Part shown: in pieces, positions 19,008 to 27,985 of the stretch | Layout of the letters: the number at the start of each line of letters is the position of its first letter | How positions within the stretch are numbered: position 1 is the first letter of the stretch | Assembly: GCA_019894735.1 (NCBI GenBank) | Contig: JAGXOB010000001.1 | Location: 12,650 to 76,649, forward strand | Source of the DNA: Promethearchaeota archaeon | Lineage (GTDB): Archaea > Asgardarchaeota > Lokiarchaeia > Sigynarchaeales > SOKP01 | Length of the DNA stretch: 64,000 nucleotides | Direction: 5' to 3' | Made by a program: the position numbers and the translations under genes | Notes under the pieces: model-generated | Told to the model about the DNA's origin: nothing | Seen by the model: only the letters and a program-made list of their open reading frames with translations | The model's database searches: none

Positions 19008-19895
19008 GTGAATAAAATTAAAACAAAAAACAGTATAATTTCTATAATTATTGACTATTTAGAGGATAGTTTTAAAGATAATATCATAAGCGTGTACGGT
19101 ATAGGAAGTTATTTTGATAAAACGCTTCCATCAGATTGGAAAATCACTGATATTGATGTAATTGTCATTGTAAACTCCTTCGATAAAATCCCTAAACACG
19201 AATGGACAGAAGTTCGATATGAAACTAAAAATATTAAAAATTCTAAGGTTTGGTTAGGGTACAATACACTACAAGGATTGAAAAAAAAGAATGAGTTTAC
19301 CCACGAGTCATTTGCTAATTACGAGTGGAGCGTTCTAGACTTGAAATGTCCAGAAAACTCTCAACTATTATATGGTAATGATATAAGAAGTCAACTTCCG
19401 AAGATATCTGACCTGATTTATGATTTCGACGATATTTTTACAAGGAGCCTTTATCATCTAAATAAAAGTCTTAAAGAAACTAACTCTTCTGAGAAATCTT
19501 TAATTTCCAAGAGAGAATTTACTAAAGCTGTGTTTAAATTCGGATTCTATTTGTGTAAATATTTCGATAAAAGCTATTATTTAACCTCTGTTCTTAATAC
19601 ATCAACACATATAGCAAATTTACAAATAGACAACAAAATAAAAAAAAATATACAATACTTTATAAAAGAATCTAAAATTTTTAGGAGAACTGATAAATTT
19701 TCTACAAATTTTAAAATCCTAAGAAAAAATTTTATCTTTTTTATTTTTTCTCTACTTAGGAACGGATCGCTTCATAGAAAATTAGAATTTCAAGAATTAG
19801 TCAATTACCTTGAGAAAAAGTTCAACGGTTTACCATATCTCACAAGATACATAAAAATAGCAAAAAAGATCTATGATTCTTCTAAAATTTTATAA
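19008..19895 (+). CDS. Nucleotidyltransferase-fold protein with helical tail
   Basis: A 295-residue protein starting at GTG. The N-terminal half carries a polymerase-beta-type nucleotidyltransferase signature: GIGSYFD with the GS at residues 33-34, and the metal-binding pair D48 and D50 in TDIDVIVIV. The C-terminal half is helical and basic, like the HEPN-type or substrate-binding helices often linked to such domains. The length and insert differ from tRNA CCA-adding enzymes, so that role is unlikely. Substrate is unknown. No partner gene is adjacent; small membrane-protein genes follow. Confidence 0.7.
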   Translation: MNKIKTKNSIISIIIDYLEDSFKDNIISVYGIGSYFDKTLPSDWKITDIDVIVIVNSFDKIPKHEWTEVRYETKNIKNSKVWLGYNTLQGLKKKNEFTHESFANYEWSVLDLKCPENSQLLYGNDIRSQLPKISDLIYDFDDIFTRSLYHLNKSLKETNSSEKSLISKREFTKAVFKFGFYLCKYFDKSYYLTSVLNTSTHIANLQIDNKIKKNIQYFIKESKIFRRTDKFSTNFKILRKNFIFFIFSLLRNGSLHRKLEFQELVNYLEKKFNGLPYLTRYIKIAKKIYDSSKIL

Positions 19896-20009
19896 AAAAT
19901 AACTGACCATTTTTTCTAATGGCGACACTTATGAAATCAGATTAATAAAGTTAAAAAAAAATAAAAGATAAGATATTACTTAAACCATAAAAACATGTAG
20001 CGATTATTA

Positions 20010-20237
20010 ATGATATTTTTAAACCTACAAATCGATGATTTTCAAGTTCCCTCTATGACCATTTGGGTCCTAGCATGGGTTTTTCTCGTTATTGGATTCT
20101 TTTCTTTAACAATATTAATTGTATATACAAGGTATGGAAGAGAATTATCAATTAAACTCTCAATTATATCAATTAGTATATCTGCTATATTATTAGGGTT
20201 TGCGTTCCACTTCTTCCTCATTTCATTTGGGATTTAA
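20010..20237 (+). CDS. Small two-helix membrane protein
   Basis: A 75-residue protein with two hydrophobic helices (about residues 15-35 and 48-72) joined by a short polar turn YTRYGRELSIK. Similar small two-helix proteins are common in archaea. It sits 200 bases upstream of another small membrane-protein gene on the same strand. No family was recognised; the even hydrophobic pattern supports a real gene. Confidence 0.55.
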   Translation: MIFLNLQIDDFQVPSMTIWVLAWVFLVIGFFSLTILIVYTRYGRELSIKLSIISISISAILLGFAFHFFLISFGI

Positions 20238-20440
20238 TAAAACAAATAATAAATTCCGCCCAAATCGTAAGTAAGTTCAGATTTCATTATCTTTATTCTT
20301 ATGTAATAGGCATTTTCTTCTTTGCTTCCGACTATTAATACCATTAATAAAAAAAATAATAAATGTTTATAAAAGAAGGAGAATATGTTTTTCTTAATTT
20401 AAAAAATAACATCCTTATAAATTAAATTGGAGCATTAAAA

Positions 20441-20860
20441 ATGTTATTTCAACTAGATTCTACCCTAATGTTTGTTCTATGGTTAATTTTAGCAACCGTA
20501 CTTGTCGCATTAATACTTTATATTGCGGTATTACTTATAGCATCTAAAACTAAAGCTTCCGATAAAAAGTTTATTATCATTATCTTAGCCCTGATCTTTG
20601 TTTTGATATTACCAATAATCTTGGGTGCCGTGAATTCAGTGCTCTCAGTAGTCGGTAACCTTGTTGCTTTTAGTGGTTCAAACCATTTAACTCAATTAAC
20701 ACCAATCATAGGATTTCTATTAATTTTAGTATTAACCAAATTTTTCATCAGTATTCCGTGGGATCAGGCAGTATGGATATCTCTATTGACCCTGTTTTTC
20801 CTGTTCCTTCTCTATACTATGATACCAGAGCTTTATAACTTCTTGGGATTTGGAATTTAA
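20441..20860 (+). CDS. Four-helix membrane protein
   Basis: A 139-residue protein with about four membrane helices (residues 10-33, 43-65, 85-105 and 112-132) and very few charged residues outside one cytosolic loop (ASKTKASDKK). No enzyme or transporter motif is seen. A good AT-rich leader with TTATAAATT lies about 25 bases upstream of the ATG, and a strong T-tract follows the stop codon. Confidence 0.65.
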   Translation: MLFQLDSTLMFVLWLILATVLVALILYIAVLLIASKTKASDKKFIIIILALIFVLILPIILGAVNSVLSVVGNLVAFSGSNHLTQLTPIIGFLLILVLTKFFISIPWDQAVWISLLTLFFLFLLYTMIPELYNFLGFGI

Positions 20861-20862
20861 AA

Positions 20863-20877
20863 TTTCTTTTTTTTTTT
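20863..20877 (+). terminator. T-tract terminator
   Basis: A run of eleven T directly after the stop codon of the four-helix membrane protein, facing the end of rpoB on the other strand. Oligo-T tracts of this kind end archaeal transcripts. Confidence 0.55.
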
Positions 20878-20945
20878 AAACCACAAATGTAATCTAAGCT
20901 CCTTATTTTAACCAATAAAAAAGATTGTAAAAAAGAAAAAGTAAC

Positions 20946-23900
20946 TTATATTTTTTCTTTCAATTTAAGCCTTGGAGCTAATCCAAGAGACATCATTTCT
21001 TGCAATAAAAGTTTAAAGGCATAAGAACATACTACTTTAGATATTACAGTTCCTTCTCCACATACTGGACAATATCTCTTATCTCTGTTTCGATCATATA
21101 CTGCTAAAAGCCCACATTTCTCACATACTAAAATTACTGTTCGATCAGACTCATCAAGTAATCTTTCTTTTAACAACAGAGCCGATCCATGTCCTACTAA
21201 ACAATCTCTTTCCATCTCACCAAACCGTAATCCTCCTTCTCTTGCTCTACCTTCTGTTGGTTGTCTCGTTAAGATTTGAACCGGGCCTCTCGCTCGAGCG
21301 TGAAGTTTATCTGCAACGAGATGATATAATTTCTGATAATATATAGGAGCGCAATAAATCCCGGCTTCGTATTTTTTACCGGTAATACCGTTATACATAA
21401 CCTCCCTGCCATTAAACTCAAAACCTGCTTCTACTAATTGTTCTTGAAGTTTCGTGATATCTTTCCACTCGAACGCTGTAGCATCACCTAATTTTCCAGT
21501 TGAGCATGCGATTTTCCCGCTAATACCCTCGAATAATTGTCCTAATGTCATTCTTGATGGCATAGCGTGAGGATTTACAATAATATCTGGAATTACCCCA
21601 TTTGATGTGAAAGGCATGTCTTCTGCAGGTTGAACGAGACCAAGTACTCCTTTTTGACCATGTCGAGAAGAAAATTTATCTCCCAGCTCTGGAATTCTTA
21701 AATCTCTAACTTTAATCTTAACAAGTTTATTTCCATCAACGGTTTCGGATATAATTACTGTGTCTACAATTCCTTTTTCATTATGGCGCATATTTTTTGA
21801 AGTTTCTCTTCGATTTGGTTGCATCAACTCAAATTCTTCGTAAGATTTAATAAATCGTGGAGGAGAAGTTCGACCAATAAGAACATCACCGCCTTTAACT
21901 TGTGTTTCAGGCTCGATAATTCCATCTTCTTCAGATAACAACCTATACGATTCAGCAGATTTGAATCCTCTGACTCCTCTTTCTGGAATCTCGAATTTAT
22001 CTAATTCTCCTCCCGGATACTTTCTTTCTTCGGCATCGTAAGTTCTAAAGAAGTGAGAGCGCGCTAATCCCCGTTCTATTGAGGCTTTGTTTATAATAAT
22101 CGCATCTTCAATATTATATCCTTCAAAACTCATCATTCCGACTACGAAATTTTGACCTGCTGGTCGGCGATTAATACCAATGATTTCCATTGGGCTCGTT
22201 TTTACTAAAGGTTGTTGAGGGTAATGAAGAGTATGACCTCGTGTATCGAGTCGTAAATGCATGTTAGCAGCAAACAGTCCTAGTGCTTGTTTAACCATTC
22301 CTGCCTCGTACGTGTTTCTTGGAGACTGATTATGTTCAGGAAACGGTATAATAGAGGCGCAAATGCCTAGAATCGCTGCTGGTGAGATTTCTAAGTGTGT
22401 GTGTTCAGCTGTAATTTCTTCCTCAAACATCGCAATAAAAGAGTTTTCTTCTTCTTCAGCATCTAAATATTCTATCAGGCCTTTTTGAATCAGATCGGAC
22501 CATGTATACTTGCCTTGCTTTAATTTTTCTATATCATCATATGTGATAAGAATTTGATTATTTTTGATGATAAATAGCGGTCTAGTCGCTCTTCCGGCAT
22601 CACAGTTTATTTGAATCTCTCTTGAATCGTGATAATAACCAATATTAACATGTTGACCAATTTCACCTTTACGCCTCTTCTCTCGAAGTTGATTAGTAAA
22701 CGGATTGTATTTTTGATGAATACCTACTAATTTACCGTTAAGAAAGACGTTTACTTTTTCCCCCTTGATATCTTTCACTTCGTTAATAGGAATGACTCCG
22801 AGATCGATTAAAATGTTCTCGATTATTCTCTCGTCTGCACCTACAGAGATAATAGAAGCTAATCCTAAATTTTTAACTAACCCGCAGTTTGGTCCTTCTG
22901 GGGTTTCTGCGGGACATATCTTACCCCACTGAGTAGGATGTAAATCTCTTGCCTCAAAATGAGGTTGACTTCTACTTAATGGTGATATAACTCGCCTTAA
23001 ATGGCTCAAAGTTCCCACATGATTTGTTCTATTTAACAATTGACTAACGCCTGCTTTACCGCCTACCCAATTACCTGTTGCTAAAGCGTGTCGTATTCTT
23101 TCTGTTATTACGTCTGCTCTCACAGCAGTTTTAATATTAGGAGCTCTTCCTCGAACGGCTGTACGTTCTAGTTGGTATTTTATGTCTTTAACAAGATTTA
23201 AAAATGCAACTCTGAAAAGGGATGTAAATAATTCACCTGCTAGCTTCAATCTTTTGTTAGCGTAATGATCTTTATCATCAGGCTCGCGAAACCCTAAAGC
23301 TAGTTCCATAACCTTCTGAGCCATTTGTCCTAAATAATAAGCTTTTTTAATGCGGTCCTCCTCCGCATTTCCAACATGAGGTAATAGGTATCTATCTAAG
23401 ACTTGAAGTGCTCTTCTAATACGATAATCCTTTGTTTGTCCTATCGCAACCCTCTTTCCTATATAGTCTAAAGAATTTTGTTGAGATTTTTCTGGATCCT
23501 TTAAAACTTGGATTTCAGAAGCTACATCAATGACGGGGATTAATTCTTTTTGAATATCTTCATTTTCGGAGATAGCTGCGAAGATTTCTCTATCTGAGTG
23601 TAAACCTAAGGCACGCATTAAGATCGCTAATGGAATTTTACCAGGGACAGAAGGAAAAGAAACTCTTAGGTTTCCATCTTTCTTTCTTTCTATTGTAACT
23701 GGTGCTCGAAAGCCACTTCTTGTGGAAAATACCTTTGCTTGGTGTGTAGCGCTGGAACTTCGGCTAGCTTCTTCAGCTAGAATTCTATTAGGGGCTAAAT
23801 CCTCTTGTGTTACTAATACCCTCTCTGTTCCATTTATTATAAAATATCCACCCGGGTCAAGTGGATCTTCCCCTCTATTAATCAATTCTTGTTCAGATAA

Positions 23901-24317
23901 ACTTTCCAAAGGGCAGCGGCAACTTTTTAACATAATGGGTATTTTACCAATATAAATGTCGAGTATTTCTTCTGCTTCTTCCCTTTGAGTTCGTTCATCA
24001 ATAGTTATAGGAGTCATTTCTAAGGTAATATCCGCAGCATAACTTAGTTCCCGTATCCTAGCTTCAATAGGAGTAATCTCCATTGTAGCACCATCTGCTT
24101 CTCTTACTTTTGGAACCCCAACTTTTATTTTGCCAAAATTGATCTTAAATCCCGGAATATCAGGAATAACTTCACCCGATTCATCGACAATGCTTTGCAT
24201 TTCTTCTTCAATAAAGTTATTGTAAGAATCGAGATGTTGGCGTACTAAGCCTTTTTCGTCAAATAAACTTTTTAAAACAACCCATTTATTGCTATTAGAT
24301 AATTTTTCAGAACTCAA
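20946..24317 (-). CDS. rpoB: DNA-directed RNA polymerase subunit B (single chain)
   Basis: The second-largest RNA polymerase subunit, 1123 residues in one piece rather than split into B' and B''. Recognisable marks are HPTQWGKICPAETPEGPNCGLVKN, the active-site region ELGDKFSSRHGQKGV and a C-terminal zinc site (CEKC...CPVC). No intein insertion is evident, since the length is normal. Translation appears to start at TTG. The gene follows rpoH by 45 bases. Unlike the usual archaeal order H-B-A'-A'', no rpoA gene follows; opposite-strand membrane-protein genes lie there instead. Confidence 0.98.
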   Translation of the reverse strand: MSSEKLSNSNKWVVLKSLFDEKGLVRQHLDSYNNFIEEEMQSIVDESGEVIPDIPGFKINFGKIKVGVPKVREADGATMEITPIEARIRELSYAADITLEMTPITIDERTQREEAEEILDIYIGKIPIMLKSCRCPLESLSEQELINRGEDPLDPGGYFIINGTERVLVTQEDLAPNRILAEEASRSSSATHQAKVFSTRSGFRAPVTIERKKDGNLRVSFPSVPGKIPLAILMRALGLHSDREIFAAISENEDIQKELIPVIDVASEIQVLKDPEKSQQNSLDYIGKRVAIGQTKDYRIRRALQVLDRYLLPHVGNAEEDRIKKAYYLGQMAQKVMELALGFREPDDKDHYANKRLKLAGELFTSLFRVAFLNLVKDIKYQLERTAVRGRAPNIKTAVRADVITERIRHALATGNWVGGKAGVSQLLNRTNHVGTLSHLRRVISPLSRSQPHFEARDLHPTQWGKICPAETPEGPNCGLVKNLGLASIISVGADERIIENILIDLGVIPINEVKDIKGEKVNVFLNGKLVGIHQKYNPFTNQLREKRRKGEIGQHVNIGYYHDSREIQINCDAGRATRPLFIIKNNQILITYDDIEKLKQGKYTWSDLIQKGLIEYLDAEEEENSFIAMFEEEITAEHTHLEISPAAILGICASIIPFPEHNQSPRNTYEAGMVKQALGLFAANMHLRLDTRGHTLHYPQQPLVKTSPMEIIGINRRPAGQNFVVGMMSFEGYNIEDAIIINKASIERGLARSHFFRTYDAEERKYPGGELDKFEIPERGVRGFKSAESYRLLSEEDGIIEPETQVKGGDVLIGRTSPPRFIKSYEEFELMQPNRRETSKNMRHNEKGIVDTVIISETVDGNKLVKIKVRDLRIPELGDKFSSRHGQKGVLGLVQPAEDMPFTSNGVIPDIIVNPHAMPSRMTLGQLFEGISGKIACSTGKLGDATAFEWKDITKLQEQLVEAGFEFNGREVMYNGITGKKYEAGIYCAPIYYQKLYHLVADKLHARARGPVQILTRQPTEGRAREGGLRFGEMERDCLVGHGSALLLKERLLDESDRTVILVCEKCGLLAVYDRNRDKRYCPVCGEGTVISKVVCSYAFKLLLQEMMSLGLAPRLKLKEKI

Positions 24318-24362
24318 TTTTAATTAACCTATTAGAACATTAATTTTAATAAAAGAAATTCA

Positions 24363-24620
24363 CTAAACTTTTTCTTTTTTGACATAACGATAATAATCTA
24401 TTTTTTTTACGGTCGTATGGGAATCACGAACAATTTTTACAATATCTCCCTCTTTTGCACCAATTGCTATCGAAACCGGGTCCTTTTCAAACATTTGAGG
24501 TAAATTAGAAATATTTATCTGATATTTCTCTAACAAAATTTGTGATTCTTCTTTTGTCAGAAGGTAATGTTTAGGGACTAGTTCATGAAGTAGAACATCT
24601 ATTTTCCTTTTCTTAGTCAA
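24363..24620 (-). CDS. rpoH: DNA-directed RNA polymerase subunit H (Rpb5-like)
   Basis: An 85-residue homologue of the C-terminal domain of eukaryotic Rpb5. It opens HELVPKHYLLTKEES, continues KYQINISNLPQMFEKDPVSIAIGAKEGDIVKIVR and ends in the conserved YYRYV region. It starts at TTG and lies 45 bases upstream of rpoB, so the two should be co-transcribed. It helps hold downstream DNA in the polymerase jaw. Confidence 0.96.
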   Translation of the reverse strand: MTKKRKIDVLLHELVPKHYLLTKEESQILLEKYQINISNLPQMFEKDPVSIAIGAKEGDIVKIVRDSHTTVKKIDYYRYVKKEKV

Positions 24621-24766
24621 AAAAAAAATCCTCTTTCCTCGCTAATTATTTCATAAAATATTCGATTTCTAAAAAATTTTACCATTTTTACTTACAATCT
24701 CTTTAGTTTTTCTATTTGGAAAATAGAAAAATAATAATAAATTATGTTAAATCTCTTGCATAACAT

Positions 24767-25405
24767 TTAGATTGACATCAAGTAGAAAATCCAGTATCCC
24801 GATCTCCTAAAAGTCACCTTAATTATCTCAAACTTATCAGAAAGATTGTTGTTCAAATAGTTATATACATATTCTGCTCCCATTTTTTTTTTAATAACGA
24901 ATTGAAATAACCCTTTAGGTTTTAAATATCTAGGGATGTTCTCACACAAAGTGAGAAATTCTCGCCTACCATTACGTAAGGGAGGATTTATATAAATCCC
25001 ATCAAATTTGATATTTTTATTCTCAAAAGGCTTGAAATAACTTCCTTCTAAAACTATTGCTTTACCCGAACTTTCGGACAAGTTATATTTTATGTTTTCT
25101 CTTGCACACCAAAGCGCTCTTTTATTCACATCGGTTAAATACACGGTACTTTTAGGTGTCACCTGTGCTAATACAATCCCAATCGAGCCATATCCACATC
25201 CCAGATCAAGTAAAACGCACTGATTTTCTGGAATGATCATATGTTCGATAAAAACTTTTGTTCCTAAGTCTAGTTGTTTGAACGAGAATATTCCTGTCAC
25301 CGTCTTGAAGAGATACAAGTGATGTTTCAGACTTTCTGGAACGGAATATATTTTAAGTCCGACATCAGGTAATTGAGTTGAATAGTGTTGGTTCTTTTTA
25401 TCCAT
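24767..25405 (-). CDS. Class I SAM-dependent methyltransferase, RsmC/RlmG-like
   Basis: A 212-residue Rossmann methyltransferase. Motif I LDLGCGYGS (66-74) binds S-adenosylmethionine and motif IV NPPLR (140-144) is the N6/N2 amino-methyltransferase signature seen in RsmC, RlmG and archaeal MJ0882-type enzymes. The likely substrate is a guanine N2 or adenine N6 in rRNA or tRNA. It begins 18 bases after cbf5 on the same strand, an RNA-modification pairing. The exact target is not readable. Confidence 0.88.
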   Translation of the reverse strand: MDKKNQHYSTQLPDVGLKIYSVPESLKHHLYLFKTVTGIFSFKQLDLGTKVFIEHMIIPENQCVLLDLGCGYGSIGIVLAQVTPKSTVYLTDVNKRALWCARENIKYNLSESSGKAIVLEGSYFKPFENKNIKFDGIYINPPLRNGRREFLTLCENIPRYLKPKGLFQFVIKKKMGAEYVYNYLNNNLSDKFEIIKVTFRRSGYWIFYLMSI

Positions 25406-25422
25406 ATCTGCTGAAGTTCTTC

Positions 25423-26433
25423 TTAATTAATTTTGATTTCATTCCACCGGGGATAAAATCCTCGTTCCATAAACACCTTATTAGTTTTAGCTATAATGCC
25501 CGACTTCGCCTTGTAAATCTTCATTGCATCCATTGTTGCTGTACCAAAACCAATTAGTTCGTTTTTGAGGGTCATGTATACAACTTGTAAATCTGATTTA
25601 ATTCTTGCATCGATATAACAAACTCCTGCAGCCGCTAAATCGGCACCATGACATAACGCATCGACAGCTGTATCTCTCACGGAAATTTTAGGTAAGTGGG
25701 AAACGATTTTTTCCATAGGTGAAATCATTTTTCTTAAATAAAACTCTTCACCCTCATCTTTGTATAAAGAATAAGAATCTTTTAGATTTTGAAGGGTAAT
25801 TAAACTCTCATCTTCTTTAAAATGCCCAACTCTAGTCCTTCTTAGTTCCAACATATGAGCTCCTGAACATAATGCTTCTCCTATGTCAAAACATAGTTTT
25901 CGAATGTAGGTTCCTGCTTCACATCCAACTTTAAATAAAACATGATTGTTATTCGCTTCAAGCACGCTAGCGTAATATATCTCCCTTATTCTTAATCTTC
26001 TTACTACTGACGATTTTATGGGAGGAGTTTGATAGATCTTGCCCGTAAATATTTTAAATACTTTTTCTATTTTTTTTATCATCACGGGTGCGTGTAAATA
26101 CATAATTCCAACATATTCTTTACCGGCATACAATAATGCTGATAAAACGCGAGTAGCTTTACCGAGAGCACAAGGTAATACTCCCGTTACCTTTGGATCT
26201 AACGTTCCTCCGTGTCCTGCGTTATCAATTTCTAATATTTTACGTGCCCAAGAAACTACTTCGTGACTCGTTGGGCCACTAGGCTTGTCTAAGTTAATAA
26301 CTCCATATTTTAAGAGATCTTCTATATCTCTCTTATGAGGATCGCACCCATAATCAACATTTGTTGTATCTTGAGACTTTACTATTAATTGCTCTGATTC
26401 ATCAGAGGGTAATTTAAATTCTGAGTTGGGCAT
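25423..26433 (-). CDS. cbf5: Cbf5/dyskerin-family pseudouridine synthase
   Basis: Catalytic subunit of archaeal H/ACA guide ribonucleoproteins. TruB-type domain: GVINLDKPSGPTSHEVVSW, then the catalytic Asp79 in GHGGTLDPKVTGVLP, and TPPIKSSVVRRLR. The C-terminal PUA domain (about residues 250-330) binds the ACA end of the guide RNA. The length (336) is normal for archaeal Cbf5. It is followed by the methyltransferase gene, and the tRNA-Lys gene lies 145 bases upstream on the same strand. Confidence 0.97.
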   Translation of the reverse strand: MPNSEFKLPSDESEQLIVKSQDTTNVDYGCDPHKRDIEDLLKYGVINLDKPSGPTSHEVVSWARKILEIDNAGHGGTLDPKVTGVLPCALGKATRVLSALLYAGKEYVGIMYLHAPVMIKKIEKVFKIFTGKIYQTPPIKSSVVRRLRIREIYYASVLEANNNHVLFKVGCEAGTYIRKLCFDIGEALCSGAHMLELRRTRVGHFKEDESLITLQNLKDSYSLYKDEGEEFYLRKMISPMEKIVSHLPKISVRDTAVDALCHGADLAAAGVCYIDARIKSDLQVVYMTLKNELIGFGTATMDAMKIYKAKSGIIAKTNKVFMERGFYPRWNEIKIN

Positions 26434-26577
26434 ACAGTTTAATTTGAAAAAAACTTATTATGTTTGTTAATTTTTAGCAAAATTAATTTTTATCGTTATT
26501 ATGTTTTAAAATTTTAGTAAAATTTAAAATTTCTTTTAAGGATTTAACTCAGAAACTATACCTATTATAGAAAAATA

Positions 26578-26681
26578 CGGGCCATGTGGGAATTTCGCAT
26601 TAATTCTTAACGAACGACTGTATCGAACCCACGACCTTCAGGTTAAAAGCCTGCTGCGCTACCTGCCTGCGCTAATGGCCC
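26578..26681 (-). tRNA. tRNA-Lys (UUU) with a 30-base intron in the T-loop
   Basis: Read on the minus strand, acceptor GGGCCAT pairs with ATGGCCC and the D-stem is GCGC/GCGC. The anticodon loop CTTTTAA gives UUU, and T-stem GTGGG pairs with CCCAC. The T-loop is interrupted after TTCGAT by 30 bases (26592-26621), leaving TTCGATT once removed. A bulge-helix-bulge fits exactly: four-base helix TTCG/CGAA between bulges ATA and ATT. This places the intron between positions 59 and 60. The mature tRNA is 74 nt, with discriminator G and no encoded CCA. The only flaw is a G-A pair at 27-43. Confidence 0.93.
26592..26621 (-). other. tRNA-Lys intron (position 59/60)
   Basis: Thirty bases, starting ACAGTCG and ending CGAAAT on the minus strand. 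Its CGAA pairs with TTCG of the upstream exon to form the bulge-helix-bulge cut by the archaeal splicing endonuclease. The boundary could shift by one base without changing the mature product. The inner intron helix is weak. Confidence 0.85.
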
Positions 26682-26712
26682 TAAATTAATACATTTTACT
26701 AAGATCATGTGT

Positions 26713-26724
26713 GATTTTTATAAG
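26713..26724 (-). promoter_or_regulatory. Likely TATA box of tRNA-Lys
   Basis: CTTATAAAAATC on the minus strand, centred about 38 bases before the mature 5' end of tRNA-Lys. It is flanked by the inverted hexamers ATCATG (26704-26709) and CATGAT (26725-26730). Position and sequence suit an archaeal core promoter. Confidence 0.5.
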
Positions 26725-26828
26725 CATGATACATAAGTAAAATTGTAATATATCAAATCTAGAATAATTTATAACTTTTTCTGTAATCATGTATGTTGTA
26801 TGTTTCTAGAGTGATTTCCTTAAGGAAA

Positions 26829-27839
26829 TTATATAAAATGTTCATATCCTTGATCTTTTAGTTCAATCCTTTTACCTTCTTTTAAAAAATAAATTTTCTC
26901 CTCTGGAATAACTTTTCCAACCTTAATTAATTTCCCTCCTTTAGAAGCAATTAACTTTTGAGCAACTTTAAAGTTTTTTCTTTCAATTGTAAAAAGATGA
27001 ATAAATTCCTCTCCACCGCTAAAAACTAGTTTTTCAAGCGATATCGGAAATTCTTTAGAATATTGTAAAGCATCTGGATGAATTAGGCTCTCACTTAATT
27101 CGATTTCAAAACCCAAATTAGGAATTGACATCTGTAAATCTTGTAAAGATTTCGATAAACCATCCGACGAATCAATACTAGCGGTTGCTAATTCGTTATC
27201 AGCTAAAATAATTCCTTCTATCCCCAAATCGTTTGGTTCTAATACACTTTTTATTGCTTCTTTATATTTTGAAAATTCTTCTAAAGGCCTTTTCCGGTTT
27301 AAAATTATATCAAACCCTATACCTGTTAGACCAAATTTATTGTTAATCGCAACTATATTACCAGGTCTTACGCCTTTTCGGAAAATTATTTTATTATGTT
27401 TCTTAAAACCAAATACAGTTGGATTTATGATAATTTCATTAGAAGAATTAATATCTCCTCCAAGATAATTTAAATTCCATACTTTTGAATAATCAACGAT
27501 GCCTTCAATTAAATTTATAAAATCTAAGACTTTCAATTCTTCCGGGAGCCCTAAAGAAACAATTAGTCCCTCGGGTTTTACTCCTTTAACGACGAGATCA
27601 CTAATATTCATGAGTACAGATTTTCGTCCCATCTGATAAAAATTCATTTGTACAGGAGCGTCAGTTGTGGCATTAAACATATCCGAGTTAAGAACTAGAA
27701 TATCTTTCCTATCATCGATTTTAAAAAAAAAAGAATCGTCTCTGACTAATTCTTTACCCGTTTTTTTAAGAATTATATCTTCTATAATATGGATTAGTTT
27801 TACTTCTCCGATTGCACTAACGATATCGTTTTTATTCAT
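26829..27839 (-). CDS. thiL: Thiamine-monophosphate kinase-like protein (ThiL)
   Basis: A 336-residue member of the PurM/ThiL ATP-binding superfamily. It starts with the ThiL-type GEVKLIHIIEDI, then RDDSFFFKI and NSDMFNATTDAP. The Mg-binding MNISDLVVKGVKPEGLIVSLGLP and the DSSDGLSKSLQDL signature near residue 222 follow. ThiL phosphorylates thiamine monophosphate to the diphosphate cofactor. Some residues differ from classical ThiL (for example NSDM where VDM or TDML is usual), so a related AIR-synthase-like activity is possible. It diverges from tRNA-Thr. Confidence 0.85.
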   Translation of the reverse strand: MNKNDIVSAIGEVKLIHIIEDIILKKTGKELVRDDSFFFKIDDRKDILVLNSDMFNATTDAPVQMNFYQMGRKSVLMNISDLVVKGVKPEGLIVSLGLPEELKVLDFINLIEGIVDYSKVWNLNYLGGDINSSNEIIINPTVFGFKKHNKIIFRKGVRPGNIVAINNKFGLTGIGFDIILNRKRPLEEFSKYKEAIKSVLEPNDLGIEGIILADNELATASIDSSDGLSKSLQDLQMSIPNLGFEIELSESLIHPDALQYSKEFPISLEKLVFSGGEEFIHLFTIERKNFKVAQKLIASKGGKLIKVGKVIPEEKIYFLKEGKRIELKDQGYEHFI

Positions 27840-27864
27840 TAGAAAATTTTATAATTTTTTAAAA

Positions 27865-27873
27865 TTTATATTT
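27865..27873 (+). promoter_or_regulatory. Possible TATA box of tRNA-Thr
   Basis: TTTATATTT lies about 20-26 bases before the tRNA-Thr start, inside the 51-base spacer that also holds the thiL promoter on the other strand. The spacer is uniformly A/T, so the exact box is uncertain. Confidence 0.35.
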
Positions 27874-27890
27874 AATATATTTAATTACTA

Positions 27891-27981
27891 GCCTTTGTGG
27901 CTTAGTCGTAGAGCAACTGATTCGTAAAATTAATTGATTCGAATCATCAGTAGATCGGGGGTTCAACTCCCCCCAAAGGCT
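27891..27981 (+). tRNA. tRNA-Thr (CGU) with a 19-base canonical intron
   Basis: Acceptor GCCTTTG pairs with CAAAGGC, anticodon stem ACTGA with TCAGT, and T-stem GGGGG with CCCCC around TTCAACT. Removing 27927-27945 leaves anticodon loop TTCGTAA, anticodon CGU. The mature length is 72 nt with discriminator U; the genome reads CCA directly after it (27982-27984), so CCA may be encoded. The D-loop AGTCGTA is only seven bases and lacks the usual GG pair. The minus-strand GTPase gene ends only a few bases downstream. Confidence 0.93.
27927..27945 (+). other. tRNA-Thr intron (position 37/38)
   Basis: Nineteen bases. The exon TTCG pairs with intron CGAA between bulges TAA and TCA, and the intron closes on itself with AATT/GATT: a complete bulge-helix-bulge. 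The central helix has the same sequence as in the tRNA-Lys intron. Confidence 0.88.
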
Positions 27982-27985
27982 CCAT

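Noticed and set aside
26704..26730. Inverted repeat ATCATG...CATGAT around the tRNA-Lys TATA box as a regulator site
   Set aside because: Six-base A/T-rich arms are easily due to chance; kept only as a note in the promoter entry.
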